Made by a program: the position numbers and the translations under genes
Assembly: GCA_905221605.1 (NCBI GenBank)
Contig: CAJNDS010002776.1
Coordinates: 1-64,000 of the forward strand
Length of the DNA: 64,000 nucleotides
DNA from: Symbiodinium natans
Lineage: Eukaryota > Sar > Dinophyceae > Suessiales > Symbiodiniaceae
Direction: 5' to 3'
Notes under the pieces: model-generated
The model's database searches: none
What the model saw: the letters and a program-made list of their open reading frames with translations, nothing else
What the model was told of the DNA's origin: nothing
Shown: one piece after another, positions 45,906 through 62,400 of the stretch
Numbering within the stretch: position 1 is the first letter of the stretch
Layout of the letters: every line of letters begins with the position of its first letter

Positions 45906-46104
45906 CGCCTGAAAACACCGCAAATAGCATGGTAACGGACATCTGGGCGCTTGAAAACACCGCAAATAGCGTGGTAACGGACATCTGGGCGCTTGAAAAC
46001 ACCGCAAATAGCATGGTAACGGACATCTGGGCGCTTGAAAACACCGCAAATAGCGTGGTAACGGACATCTGGGCGCTTGAAAACACCGCAAATAGCATGG
46101 TAAC
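45906..46104. repeat. 42-bp minisatellite (GGGCGCTTGAAAACACCGCA)
   Basis: Five copies of GGGCGCTTGAAAACACCGCA, AATAGCATGGTAACGGACAT, CT. Alternate copies carry AGCATGG or AGCGTGG, which suggests a dimeric (84-bp) higher-order unit. Confidence 0.95.
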
Positions 46105-46325
46105 TCGTGGGACTCGAATTCCGACTCGAATTCCGGGATGTCGAAACCAGGGACTCGAATTCCTCGAAAACCTCGCAAATATCGTGGGACTCGAATTCCG
46201 GGGCCTCGAAAACCTCGCAAATGTCGTGGGACTCGAATTCCGGGGTGTCGAAACCCTCGCAAATATCGTTGTACTCGAACTCCGGGAGTCGCTCGCAAAA
46301 TCTCGCAAATATCGAGGGATTCGAA
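46105..46325. repeat. ~42-bp minisatellite (CGTGGGACTCGAATTCCGGG)
   Basis: Five copies of CGTGGGACTCGAATTCCGGG, GCCTCGAAAACCTCGCAAAT, AT. The minus strand across this and the two preceding arrays is open for about 350 codons, but its product is only repeat-encoded, so I do not call a gene. Confidence 0.95.
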
Positions 46326-46449
46326 TGTGAATGCCACGCATTTGAAGTGCAGAGAAGTGCAGTGCACAGAGTATACAACCATATAAGTGCATACAGTTGT
46401 TCAAGTGCATGCAGTTCGAGTGCATAGAATGAAGTGCATAGAGTCAATG

Positions 46450-49400
46450 CACGGCAAATCGATGCTTTCGGGCCATCACTCTTCTAGTGTTTTTTGATAG
46501 TTTCTTGATTGCGTTGACTTGCTTTTTTGATTGGCAAAAGTTTGTTTTTGATGGGTTTCCGGGAAGGAGCGGCCATCGAGGTTTTGAGGCATTTCAGGGT
46601 TGGCTACACGAGTCGGCTACAGGAGTAGGGGTGGTCTAGGATTAGGTAACACGAGGAGGACTTGCAGGAGGTGAGCATGGGCTATCTGATTCATGATAAA
46701 TGCAGTGGAAGTGCCGCCGCCTGCGAATCTTCAGGGCCAAGGCAACCATGGCCCTCCCATGCGCCGCGCCTCGCATTCCATGCGCCTCCAACGCACAACC
46801 TCCTATTCCCTGAGCTTCCCACAACCCTGTGCGCAAGCGAACCTGCGCGCTCACCCCAACATGACACGATGCGACGCACGCGTGCGCGCTCCTCACCTGC
46901 ATCCGATCAAATAGTCGATTCTTAACCTAACACTGAGTACCCCATCATGCCTGCTAGTAGCTATCACTGACAAGACACGGAACTTGTGAGCCCTCAACTT
47001 AAATAGACCACCGACCGACCGCAACTTGCACAAACATGCACGGACCGCGGAATCCCCCATGCTGTGCCCTATGCTACTGTACTCCCAAGACATGAATCCC
47101 CTAGGAGTAGTACAGCAATGGAGTAGCATGGGTGATTGACACGGTAAGCGTGGACGAATTTTGTAGTCACCTGACAGTTCCTCTTCTAGCCAGGTCTTGG
47201 TTCTTTTCCTTCCGATGCTGGTGACGGCGCAATCTGCTCTGGCAGGACAAGTGCTTCAAGGGTCCAAAAACTTGTTTCAATCCTTTAGACGTCGAAGGCT
47301 TAGCATGTCCCGATCTGCGAACTGCAGGCTGCACACGAGCAGTACGAGCAGTGGGACCCCCTTGGCTGCCGGGCCTTCTGACTGCTGGTTGTTGACAGGC
47401 ACATGCAGTGGGGATGAGAATTCATGCGATGCATACTGCGCGGTGCCTGCCGAGGCCAACAACGATCCGAGCTGCATCGTGACGAATTCAACAGAGCTGC
47501 CCTGTTCACCGAGCGGAAGTTTGCACCACACAAAATCGTGTGGGCGATTCGGCATGTAAAGGCCTAGCTGGGTGAGAGTGCATCCTAGTGGCAATCCTCC
47601 GACTGTGCGACGCGAAGAGATGCGATCGCACATCACTGTAATCCATCCGATTCGCAAGGTCGATCGGATGACGTTGCGCTGCAAACACTCAGCCTGCCCA
47701 GACACAAGCACTGGAAAGGTGTTGTTCGAAGCTTGGATACAAGTGGTGTCGCTGCAGATGCGGCTGATGGTAAGGCGTGGTCGGCGTGGTGTGGTGAAGT
47801 ACAGATTCGGCCTGTGACAAGAAGCAAAGCGCTCAATGAACCCTAAAGGCGATGAAGAGACAGGTCGCAAGGGTCTGGGGTGGTCAAATTGCGCACAAGC
47901 GAACAGTGGCAACCTGGTCTCCGATCCCCTGAATTCGCTACGTGTAGGGTGAGTGAAATACGGTGCTGAAGTGAGTGGCCGCAGCTGCTGGCTCGCTTCC
48001 AGGTTGACGCCATGACTGTGCCGAGGAGGCACCTTTTCTTGCCTCATTCGTCTCCCAGCGAAGAAGCGGAAGTTCAGGTGGACTGAAGCACGACAGCACG
48101 CCGTTCATCAACAAGAATTGTCCTGGTACCTTGGATTCATGTTCTTACTAGGGCCTGACTTTGCTGTCCCTGATGGTCTGAAGCTCAAGTGCAGCTTGTG
48201 AATGCTTTTGGGACACCAGAAATTGCCGGCGCCCTCGGTTGACGGCGTTGTGCTTTCTGAGGGCACTTCAGTCAGGCCATCATCTGACATCTTGTGCTAT
48301 TGTGTTTTTGTGCTTTTGCTTCCGCTCAACTTCCTCCGCGCGGGGAACTGGTTCTTGCCGCCCCAATTGCCGGACACTCTTGGTATTGTTTCGTGCGCCT
48401 TGCGTATGCAGCGGCTGAAATGACGTCTCGACCGTTGGAACCTGCACTATCTACACTTCATTTCCTCCATGCAAGTGTCTCATGATGCAGCAGCTGGCAG
48501 GTGGAACGGCGGCAGTTGCTGCTGCGTGGGAACGGATGCTGGCCTACCTATGTGACCCACGACTCAGACCTGACCTCAAACATGAGGGTAGCGCGATGTA
48601 GCGAAAATATTTGGAGAGGTATGTCGGCTGGCCGACAGCCGGCCCATCGGAGGACAAGCTGTTGCTCAAGATGCGCACGGCTAAGTACAACGGCCTGGCA
48701 CTCAAGCGCCGCCTGCGAAATGCCTGAGATACCTTGCCCAGTCGTAGCGTTTGTGATCTGTGAAGGCCATGTCGACTGGGCATCTTGGACTCGCGAAGCA
48801 GCCTCGCCGCGAGCCAGCACGCCACCGCGAGCCATGCATGCCTCTGCCAAGGCATGAGTTGGGGTTTGTTGAGAAGAGTCGCATAATGCCCTTATTTTTT
48901 TCAGAGCATAAATGCACTGTGGCAGGTGTCAACTGCTGACTGGTGCAAGAATTACGGCCAAAGCCCTGGACAGTAGATCTGCCACTGCATTACATTCCAG
49001 AGAGGTGGGAAATGTCGGTCAGGCTACATTGGAACGGACGGCCAAATCCACTGGCCGTCGGCACATGCAGACCACGCGCGCACGGTGGCTTTAGCATGGG
49101 CCCATGCCGATGTGCCATGACTTCGACTGATTCCATGCCATGCTGTGCTGTTGAGCTGGCCCTGTATGTATAGATGTTCGCGTGAATTTGCTGACATCAC
49201 GCATAATTTCTTGAGCGATGCTTAGGCCACACGATGCTGCACACATCACGTCGCTTCCACTGGAGGTGCCACGACCAGCACGGTGTGTCTGCAGGGACCA
49301 TCGTCCTTGCAGCCTGAGCCCAGAACACGCCGAAGGCCGAGACGGCATGAGATGGTCCCCAAACAGTCATGAGTCCATCATCTTCCGGGTCCTTTCCCAG

Positions 49401-49470
49401 TGTTCCTATGTCCTGTGCGCTGTTGCGTGTTCTCAGATGCGAGCTGGCCGAACACGAGCCGTTCGAAACA
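46450..49470. other. No confident gene
   Basis: Mixed single-copy DNA. A frame at 47215-47559 begins MLVTAQSALAGQVLQG and has a Cys-rich tail (CSGDENSCDAYC), but the frame is short and its neighbours conflict. Frames at 48500-49170 are likewise unsupported. No repeats of note. Confidence 0.35.
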
Positions 49471-49474
49471 CCAG

Positions 49475-50125
49475 AAGGAGGATGCCATTGATGCCATGTC
49501 GGTCAAGACGGCAACGCAAAAGCTCAAAGAGGGCGGAGACCTTTGGGCTTTGCTCCGCTGTGCCTACCTGGCTGGAGCAGACGGTACCACTGCAGAAAGC
49601 TTCCAGGCTGCCTTCAGTTGCGTTCGTGTTGTTGCGATCGCTGTCCTTGCAGCATCGGAAACGGCCAGGCGTAGCTGAACAAAAGCACATTGTTCTTGCA
49701 AGCCCGACACTTGCAACCCTTATTCCGCCACGGTCTTTATCGGGAGCAAGAACCATTGACCTTTTCGTTTTAGGATGGTGCCACATCTTGGTTTCTAGCC
49801 AGCTGGTGGCTCACGCACATGTTTTCCAACGATCCTTTCAGAGCTTAAGTTCTTGATATCAGGCCGGGACATGCTACGATACAGGGTAACAGCGAGTGCC
49901 CACGGGACAGAACAGGGTCACAACAGATTCTGATCAGCCTTTGCAAGGTTCCAAGGAAGTCGGCGGAGTTGAGCCAAGCACGATCGCAAAGGTCACACCA
50001 CTGCAGAAGCAAGAGAAGAAGCGAACTCAGAGTGAGTTCGATCGATTCGACGGCCTCGACCTCGGTGACTTCGGTGACCTCGATGCGGCCTCCCAGAGAG
50101 TGCACGAGAGCTTGCAGAGGCAAGT
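49475..50125 (+). CDS. Candidate exon pair, unknown protein
   Basis: Two coding-like stretches on the + strand. About 49475-49605 reads KEDAIDAMSVKTATQKLKEG then GDLWALLRCAYLAGADGTTA, and ends near AG|GC, a possible GC donor. About 49980-50120 reads KQEKKRTQSEFDRFDGLDLG then DFGDLDAASQRVHESLQR. The first is helical, the second charged with an Asp/Leu/Gly repeat. They are in different frames and might be joined by splicing. No family recognised. Confidence 0.3.
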
Positions 50126-51470
50126 CGGGTCAAGACTGCTAAGATGCTAAGATGTTCAAGACAGGGAGAAAATTGCCTTAGCAGAACACGGCAGAACAGG
50201 AGTCCGAGGTGGCTTTCATCTCGGTGTTCTGTAAGTCTAAGGTCCTGTCTAAGAAGCCATCTCGCAACAGATGCTCCAGGATGCTTCGGAAGACGGCCGA
50301 AGCGTCGCTGGCGCTGAGCCGACCTGGTCTCTGTGCCTGGGCCCCAGGTGCCTTTTCACCCTTATCACCACCGGAGTGAGAGAGAGAAGGAAGAGACGGA
50401 GAGACGAAGAGAGAGGAAGGGAGATGAAGCAATGTCTTGCAGAGGTAGAGCAGGCCAGGGCCTAAGTCACAGTTTAATTCTGCGAGTATACTCCCTTAAG
50501 TCTCAAGTCCTCTTGTGTCCGCTATTAGCCATACATTTGCACTTGTGCTTGCGTAGCCTTTCTCATACTCAGAGTACTCTCTCACAGTACACGCTCTGAG
50601 GTATCAGCTCCTCCGTGAGGTTCGAGACCACGTCGTGAGAAGCTCCCACACGCCAGCGCCATAGCCAATTCATTAGCAAATGCTCAATGCCCACGGACCC
50701 GGAATGCGAGGAGAAAAAGCGCAGAATCGGGATGCAAACGTGCACCATGGTAAGTGCATGCCTTTCTGGACCAAAGCCTGTGCGATCCGGTGTCAAGCGC
50801 TTCTTGCAATGCTCACCATCAGAATTGCATCAGAGGACGGAATGCCGCGAATTGAAGGTTTGCCGAATTGAAAGGTTCACCGGAAACAAACTACAAGCCT
50901 CTAGATTCAGCCAGAGACTCGGGAGCGGGGAGGCGATGGCGCTCTGCATGTCGGCACACCCATGAATTGCGATTAAGCAATACGCGAAGGTCTGTGCGCA
51001 TTTTGCATCTTGCCCACGGAGCAGAAGGTTGTTATTGTTGTTAGCAGAAGTGTCCCTCCGCGAGTGCTTTTGCCAGCTTTTGTCGGCTATTGCCGCTGTG
51101 CGCATCGTCAATGTTGCATTATGTGTTAGAGTCGCTGAGAATCCCCACATGGTGCAAGTGCGCCGCTGCGCCCACGGCTTGTACCAGACAAAGTGTAGTC
51201 AACCTTTTAAGTCGGAGCTGCAAACTATTCGCTTTTTTCCTCAGCTCCGTTTGTCAAAGCCCGGTGTGGCAGCGCCCCCGCTTTCCTCGCCATCCTGGCC
51301 ATCCTGAGACGAGAGGCGCCGAGCACGCAGTGAGCACGCTTGGGTCTTGGGAGTCTTGGGGGTCTTGGGTCCGTGAGCGAGCACAGGTTTTGTAGAAGAG
51401 CACTGCAATGGCTCGGAGCGGATACTTGAGACTCACAGAGAAGTTTGTTGACCAACTCTCAAACAGTTCT
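50126..51470. other. No confident gene; one strong GT donor
   Basis: GTAAGT at 50749 follows a possible exon (PTDPECEEKKRRIGMQ in one frame), but no matching start or partner exon was found. GAGAGA/CTCTCT purine-pyrimidine tracts occur at 50380-50420 and 50540-50590. Confidence 0.3.
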
Positions 51471-51481
51471 TTCTTTTTTTT

Positions 51482-51523
51482 GTTTTTCTCTCTGTCTCTC
51501 TCTCTCTCTCTCGCACTTAAAAG
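51482..51523 (+). promoter_or_regulatory. Predicted spliced-leader (trans-splice) acceptor of the WW gene
   Basis: A pyrimidine tract (TTTTTCTCTCTGTCTCTCTC then TCTCTCTCTCGC) followed by AAAAG at 51519-51523, with no AG in between, 40 bases before ATG 51564. Dinoflagellate mRNAs receive a trans-spliced leader at such sites; the leader itself is not encoded here. Confidence 0.5.
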
Positions 51524-51563
51524 CATTCTCAACTGGCTTTTTCTTTGGCGCTCTCCGAGGGCG

Positions 51564-55432
<3,869 letters not shown>

Positions 55433-58165
55433 CTCTGCCAGCTCTGCCAGCTGCCGCTGCCATAGACTGTCATGAGCGAGAAGCGGAAGTGCAGTGCAAG
55501 GTTGTGCGAATGTTTTGAGGTACACATCAGTGGGATCGGTGGTTGAGAGCTTGAACCGTGGAGCACCAGCCGGGTTCTCAGCAGGGACCCTTGAGAGCGG
55601 CATCTCGTCTTTGCCGGTCATGGGGCGCTGTCCCACGGAACTTGCACCAGTGTCATGTAGAAGATGTAGAACAACATTTGAGTGGCAGGCTGTGCCGGAG
55701 GGCTACTGCGTTGTCTTCTCCAACTCCAAGCGAAGTGGCCACCCCATTGGCCCAGGTTTGACCTGGCTTTCAGCTGAGGCGTTTCTTCAGCTTTCTTGCA
55801 TGTCAGCCTCCCGCCTAGATTACTTCTTGCTGTGGCGAGAAGATAAAGAAGCCGAAGCGTTCGCTTTGCCGATGGCCTCAGCTTGAGGGCATCCTGGGCA
55901 TAGTCTGGGCACCCTCAGACCCTCGCTGGACTCACGTGATCCAGTCGCGGATTGCATTGCGTGCATGAGGTTAGGCATCGGCACGGATAGCGGGGACCAG
56001 CCCTCACCTTGGAGACGCTGCTGCGACTCGTGCGACTCGTGCGACTCGACAATGCCGCTAGAAATGGAGTTGGACTGAGTCGGACTGAGTCGGACTGAGG
56101 TGGTCCACATCACAGGTCTTGAGGTTGGACCCCTCTTGGACGGAGGACGCACTGGGAAAGTCACTAAGAACGAGTTTTCGTACGTGCCCACTGCTGTCAG
56201 GAGTTTTTCGCTGGACGTTGTGACGTGGTTGACAAGGCTTCTGATCTTCAAACTGCTCAAAAGGTGCTCTTGTTTGGGACAAGGCCATCTGCCGCTTGGC
56301 TGCTTGTCGCAGGCTCGATACGACTCGGTCACAGCTGCTGTTGATGCACCGGACTTGGTCAATGTCTTTGTCAAAATGCTCTGCCTTAGTGCGCTGCAGG
56401 CGCTGCGTCTGAGTTGTTGTGCATGAGTTCCGAGAAAGAACTTACAAAGCTCCACCTCCAGCACCTGGCTCCTCCAAGGCCTTAAACGCGGGGATTGTGT
56501 TCGAGGGGACGCAAGGTTACTGTGCTGTCTGGTCAGCACGCTCCTCGGAGAACCCCCGCCACTTCCTAAGTTCACAGAGCCTGGAACTTCGTGGAACCGT
56601 TGCATCTGCCCAGACGTCACAGCAGTGCTTCCACCTGGTGTGGCGACAGGCATGGCTTGGCATTGATAAAAATAATAAATTAAATAGATCTACATTTATT
56701 GATATTGATATGCATGTTTGTGTTTGTGGTTATTTGTTTATATTTATATTTATGTTTATATCTTATACTTATATATTGTACGAAGATGTACTAGCTGCTT
56801 CACATGACCGACATGCAAAGTCATGTGATCAATCCACGTGAGACACGGCGTGCTTTTGCGTAGTTCCTTCTTGAGTGCATTCTTGATGTAACGGCCTCAA
56901 ACGCCAAAAGTGGCTCGCGGCATGAGCTGTTCAGGACAAAGAGGCGGAGGCCTACGCTGCACTGGGAATGCGCTGAATGCGACTTTCCACAAGAAGGATG
57001 GCACAAGACTTCAGCTGTTGCAGTCTCTGTTGCCGTCTTTCGCTCCGAGAATCATCTTCCGTTGTGGTACTGGATAAATGTTGGTTGCGAATGTTGGTGC
57101 AGTGGACTGAATCTTCTTTATTGTTACATTGCTCAAGTAGTTTGGAGTGTATCAGGCTGAGCTTAAGCTGGAAGCTGGAGGAGGATTCTTCTCGACCCAT
57201 GGGAACCAATTGTCAATGACAAAAAAATGCGCGATTTCTTTTCTCTGCCCCTGCAGAGCAGAGCAGAGCTGCTCTCACCTTTGAGTCTCTGTGCCCAAAA
57301 GCCCAACTAGAGCGCTACTACATATAGGTACAGTTGCGTCAACTTCTCAGGCTTCATTGAGGCCAGATGCTTAAGCTGGTTGCAAAGCTTGGGGCTTTGA
57401 GACGGGGACGCAGGGCGGACCGGGGGCATCCTGGTTTTCCCTGCTGTGGAACATGTGACCTGACAGTTCTGAGTGCTGTGGAAAAAGGCTGCGACATGCC
57501 GGATTGTGTCGAGCAGTGACTTTGTTTTTGAGGGTCGGCAGAGGAAGAGGGATTTGCCTCTGGTCCTGCAGCCTTTCCGGGCTCGTTTCGAGACAACTAT
57601 CAAGCAATTGTAAACGAAACCACCAAAGCGTGAGCAGCAGGCATGCACAACAATTTACACACCAGACAGCAACTGCGAAGCAGCCAAGCAGTTGTGCATG
57701 CAGAATTCCAGGAGCTCCTAAACCTGCTCAATAGCTGCAACTCCTCTGACGGGATGGCATGCCGATCGCCGTGGCGGAGCTGAGCACGGCTGAGAAGCAA
57801 GTGTTTTTCTGAGAGAACCTGGGCTTAATAGAACCATTTGCATTGCTGATTCCAAACAAAAAAGGCTGCGATGCCCAATCTGGATTCTTCACAAGCTGGT
57901 GCAACTGGTACACTTGATTTGCTGCGAAGAATGCTAAGCTTCACAACCCTCCAGCGTGAAACTTAATTGGTACTTGTACGGTTCCTTCGCTGGGTCGTTG
58001 AGGCTTTGGCTCTACTATAGTGGCCGGCACGTGGTGAGGCGACGAGAGTCAAGGTACTCGACGAACGTGCCCGTAGCTGAAAACCTTGGGCTTAGGGGGT
58101 TCCTGGTTGAGGACGCTGGGATCAGGGCTTCGGGTTTGTAAATAAGGTTCAGAGTTTGCAGTAAA
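55433..58165. other. Weak coding signals only
   Basis: 55660-55886 (+) reads WQAVPEGYCVVFSNSKRSGH, and 56470-56590 (+) reads FEGTQGYCAVWSARSSENPR. Both contain a GYCxVxS motif and could be exons of one gene. A minus frame of 277 codons at 55820-56653 lacks any domain and is Ser/Pro-rich, so I treat it as chance. 56660-56790 is AT-rich. No further gene is supported. Confidence 0.3.
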
Positions 58166-58171
58166 ATGCTC

Positions 58172-58800
58172 GCCCTTAAGCTTTTGGAAAACTGAGCTCC
58201 CAAAATGACAAGTCGCAAGCACTGTCCCGAAAACTGAACTTCCAAAATGACAAATCGCAAGCAGTGTCCCCCTTAAGCTTTTGGAAAACCGCAAGCAGTG
58301 TACCCCTTAAGCTTTTGGAAAACTGAGCTCCCAAAATGAGAAATCGCAAGCAGTGTCCCCCTTAAGTTTTTGGAAAACTGAGCTTCCAAAATGAGAAATC
58401 GCAAGCAGTGTCCCCTTCAGTTGTTGGAAAACTAAGCGCCCAGAATGTCAAATCGCAAGCAGTGTCCCCGTTAAGTTTGTGGAAAGCTGACCTTCCAAAA
58501 TGACGAATCGCAAACAGTGTCCCCCTCAAGTTTTTTGAAACTGAGCTTCCAAAATGACAAATCGCAAGCAGTGTCCGCCTTAAGCCTTAAGTTTTTGGAA
58601 CACTGAGCGCCCAAAATGTCAAATCGCAAGCAGTGTCCCCCTTAAGTTTTTGGAAAACTGACCTTCCAAACTGACAAAATCGCAAGCAGTGTCCCCCTCA
58701 AGTTTTTTGGAAAACTGAGCGCCCAAAATGACAAGTCGCAAGCAGTGTCCCCCTCAATTGTTTTGAAAATTGAGCTCCCAAAATCACAAATCGCAAGCAA
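58172..58800. repeat. ~54-bp minisatellite (CTTAAGTTTTTGGAAAACTG)
   Basis: About eleven copies of CTTAAGTTTTTGGAAAACTG, AGCTTCCAAAATGACAAATC, GCAAGCAGTGTCCCC with point changes and a few partial units. No coding evidence. Confidence 0.95.
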
Positions 58801-58934
58801 TACCAAATAAGTATATTTCGGGCTCGTCTGCTTATATACGTATTACGGAGTTTGAGGCACTCACCCGATCCCAAGAACCCATGCACACGTTTCTGCAGAA
58901 GCTGAGATTCTGGAAAAAGGCGTGGGTACATGGG

Positions 58935-58950
58935 GGGGGGGGGGGGTACC

Positions 58951-58983
<33 letters not shown>

Positions 58984-58988
58984 CATAT
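58935..58988. repeat. G tract followed by AT microsatellite
   Basis: A run of about 14 G, then TACCATATATATATATATAC and further AT repeats to about 58988. Confidence 0.9.
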
Positions 58989-59190
58989 GCGTATATACAG
59001 AACATCATTTTTCGCCACATTGTTTTTCTTAAGTTTATTCAAAAATATTCAGGGCAAAACATTCAAGATGTTCAGGGCAGAATAATTTGTTATTCCACTT
59101 ATTCAAACAATATGTCCGCCAGTTTTTTTGGTTGATACTTATAGAAAATTATGATTCATTCGAAAAAACCTAGTTCGGGCGAAATCAAAA

Positions 59191-59452
59191 ATGGAAGAGG
59201 AGGAAAACTATTGTTTTACTATTTTCATAACAAAGGAATACCTCTTGGCAGGCTTCACTACGTCCGTCATTGACACGCCTGCATGGCAGAACCGCTCGCA
59301 TGCGGTGTTCGGGATATGTTGCGGGTTGTTGGGCTCGATTTTCTTTTTCAGCTGTCACCATCAGATAGTATCTCAACTTTTTCTTTTGCATCACGCAAAT
59401 TTTCTCGCAGGGCCGCGACCGCCACGTTTCGACCGCGGCCACCAAAGGCAGA
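59191..59452 (+). CDS. Weak ORF running into the terminal satellite
   Basis: ATG 59191 opens a frame with an acidic start (MEEEENYCFTIFITKEYLLA), a hydrophobic segment (VFGICCGLLGSIFFFS) and then a basic stretch (RPPRFDRGHQRQK) leading into the satellite. Unique sequence of about 87 codons precedes the repeats. It could be a small membrane protein or an exon, but there is no recognisable family. Confidence 0.22.
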
Positions 59453-62400
59453 AACCACAAGCACCTGCGTCACCGCCACGCGTTTTGCCAAGACAAAAAC
59501 CACAAGCACCTGCGTCACCGCCACGCGTTTGCCAAGAAAAAAACCACAAGCACCTGCGTCACCGCCACGCGTTTTGCCAAGACAAGAAGCCTTACCACAA
59601 GCACCTGCACCACGCGTTTTGCCAAGACAAAAACCTTACCACAAGCACCTGCGCCACCACCACGCGTTTTGCCAAGACAAAAACCATGCCACAAGCACCT
59701 GTGTCACCGCGTTTTGCCAAGACAACAACCTTACCACAAGCACCTGCGTCACCGCAGCGCGTTTTGCCAAGACAAAAACCACAAGCACCTGCGTCACCGC
59801 CATGCGTTTTGCCAAGAGAAAAACCTTACCACAAGCACCTGCATCACCGCCACGCGTTTTGCCAAAACTACAAGCACCTGCATCACCGCCACGCGTTTTG
59901 CCAAGACAATAACCTTACCACAAGCACCTGCATCACCGCCACGCGTTTTGCCAAGACAATAACCTTACCACAAGCACCTGCATCACCGCCACGCGTTTTG
60001 CCAAGACAATAACCTTACCACAAGCACCTGCATCACCGCCAAGCGTTTTGCCAAGACAAAAACCTTACCACAAGCACCTGCGCGCGTTTTGCCAAGACAA
60101 GAAGCCTTACCACAAGCACCTGCATCACCGCCACGCGTTTTGCCAAGACAATTGTAAACGCTTGCGCGCGCCAGGGGGAAGGAGGCCCGATCCGGGTCTG
60201 CTTGTTCCAGACGCTTCTCGGCAGGAAGCCGAGGCGAATAACCTTACCACAAGCACCTGCGTCACCGCCGCGCTTTTTGCCAAGACAAAAACCTTACCAC
60301 AAGCACCTGCGTCACCGCCGCGCGTTTTGCCAAGACAATAACCTTACCACAAGCACCTGCATCACCGCCACGCGTTTTGCCAAGACAAAAACCTTACCAC
60401 AAGCACCTGCATCACCGCCACGCGTTTTGCCAAGACAAAAACCTTACCACAAGCACCTGCGTGACCGCCACGAGTTTTGCCAAGACAATAACCTTACCAC
60501 AAGACCCTGCGTCACCGCCACGCGTTTTGCCAAAAACACAAGCACCTGCGTCACCGCCACGCGTTTTGCCAAGACAAAAACCACAAGCACCTGCGTCACC
60601 GCCACGCGCTTTGCCAAGACAAAACCTTACCACAAGAACCTGCATCACCGCCACGCGTTTTGCCAAGACAAAAACCTTACCACAAGCACCTGCGTCACCG
60701 CCACGCGTTTTGCCAAAACCACAAGCACCTGCGTCACCGCCACGCGTTTTGCCAAGACAAAAACCTTACCACAAGCACCTGCATCACCGCCACGCGTTTT
60801 GCCAAGACAATAACCTTACCACAAGCACCTGCATCACCGCCACGCGTTTTGCCAAGACAATAACCTTACCACAAGCACCTGCATCACCGCCACGCGTTTT
60901 GCCAAGACAAAAACCTTACCACAAGCACCTGCGTCACCGCCACGCGTTTTGCCAAGACAAAAACCTTACCACAAGCACCTGCGTCACCGCCACGCGTTTT
61001 GCCAAGACAAGAAGCCTCACCACAAGCACCTGCGTGACCGCCACGCGTTTTGCCAAGACAAGGACAAGAAGCCTTACCACAAGCACCTGCATCACCGCCA
61101 CGCGTTTTGCCAAAACCACAAGCACCTGCGTCACCGCCACGCGTTTTGCCAAGACAAAAACCACAAGCACCTGCGTCACCGCCACGCGCTTTGCCAAGAC
61201 AAGAACCTTACCACAAGCACCTGCATCACCGCCACACGTTTTGCCAACACAAAAACCTTGCCACAAGCACCTGCGTCACCGCCACGCGTTTTGCCAAAAC
61301 CACAAGCACCTGCGTCACCGCCACGCGTTTTGCCAAAACCACAAGCACCTGCATCACCGCCACGCGTTTTGCCAAGACAACAACCTGCCACAAGACAATA
61401 ACCTTACCACAAGCACCTGCATCACCGCCACGCGTTTTGCCAAGACAATAACCTTACCACAAGCACCTGCATCACCGCCACGCGTTTTGCCAAGACAATA
61501 ACCTTACCACAAGCACCTGCATCACCGCCACGCGCTTTGCCAAGACAATAACCTTACCACAAGCACCTGCGTCACCGCCACGCGTTTTGCCAAGACAAAA
61601 ACCTTACCACAAGCACCTGCGTCACCGCCACTCGTTTTGCCAAGACAAGAAACCTTACCACAAGCACCTGCATCACCGCCACGCGTTTTGCCAAGACAAG
61701 AAGCCTTACCACAAGCACCTGCATCACCGCCACGCGTTTTGCCAAGACAAGAACCTTACCACAAGCACCTGCGTCACCGCCACGCGTTTTGCCAAGACAA
61801 GAGCCTTACCACAAGCACCTGCGTCACCGCCACGCGTTTTGCCAAGACAAGAAGCCTTACCACAAGCACCTGCGTCACCGCCACGCGTTTTGCCAAGACA
61901 AGAAGCCTTACCACAAGCACCTGCATCACCGCCACGCGTTTTGCCAAGACAAGAAGCCTTACCACAAGCATCTGCATCACCGCCACGCGTTTTGCCAAGA
62001 CAAAATAACCTTACCACAAGCACCTGCGTCACCGCCACGCGTTTTGCCAAGACAAAAACCTTACCACAAGCACCTGCGTCACCGCCACGCGTTTTGCCAA
62101 GACAAGAAGCCTTACCACAAGCACCTGCGTCACCGCCACGCGTTTTGCCAAGACAAGAACCTTACCACAAGCACCTGCACCGCCACGCGTTTTGCCAAGA
62201 CAAGAAGCCTTACCACAAGCACCTGCATCACCGCCACGCGTTTTGCCAAGACAAGAACCTTACCACAAGCACCTGCGTCACCGCCACGCGTTTTGCCAAG
62301 ACAAGAGCCTTACCACAAGCACCTGCGTCACCGCCACGCGTTTTGCCAAGACAAGAAGCCTTACCACAAGCACCTGCGTCACCGCCACGCGTTTTGCCAA

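Noticed and set aside
45324-46447. Minus-strand frames of about 340-350 codons
   Set aside because: They run through four successive minisatellites and contain only repeat-encoded sequence.
55820-56653. 277-codon minus-strand Ser/Pro-rich frame
   Set aside because: No domain, low-complexity composition, and + strand exon-like segments overlap it.
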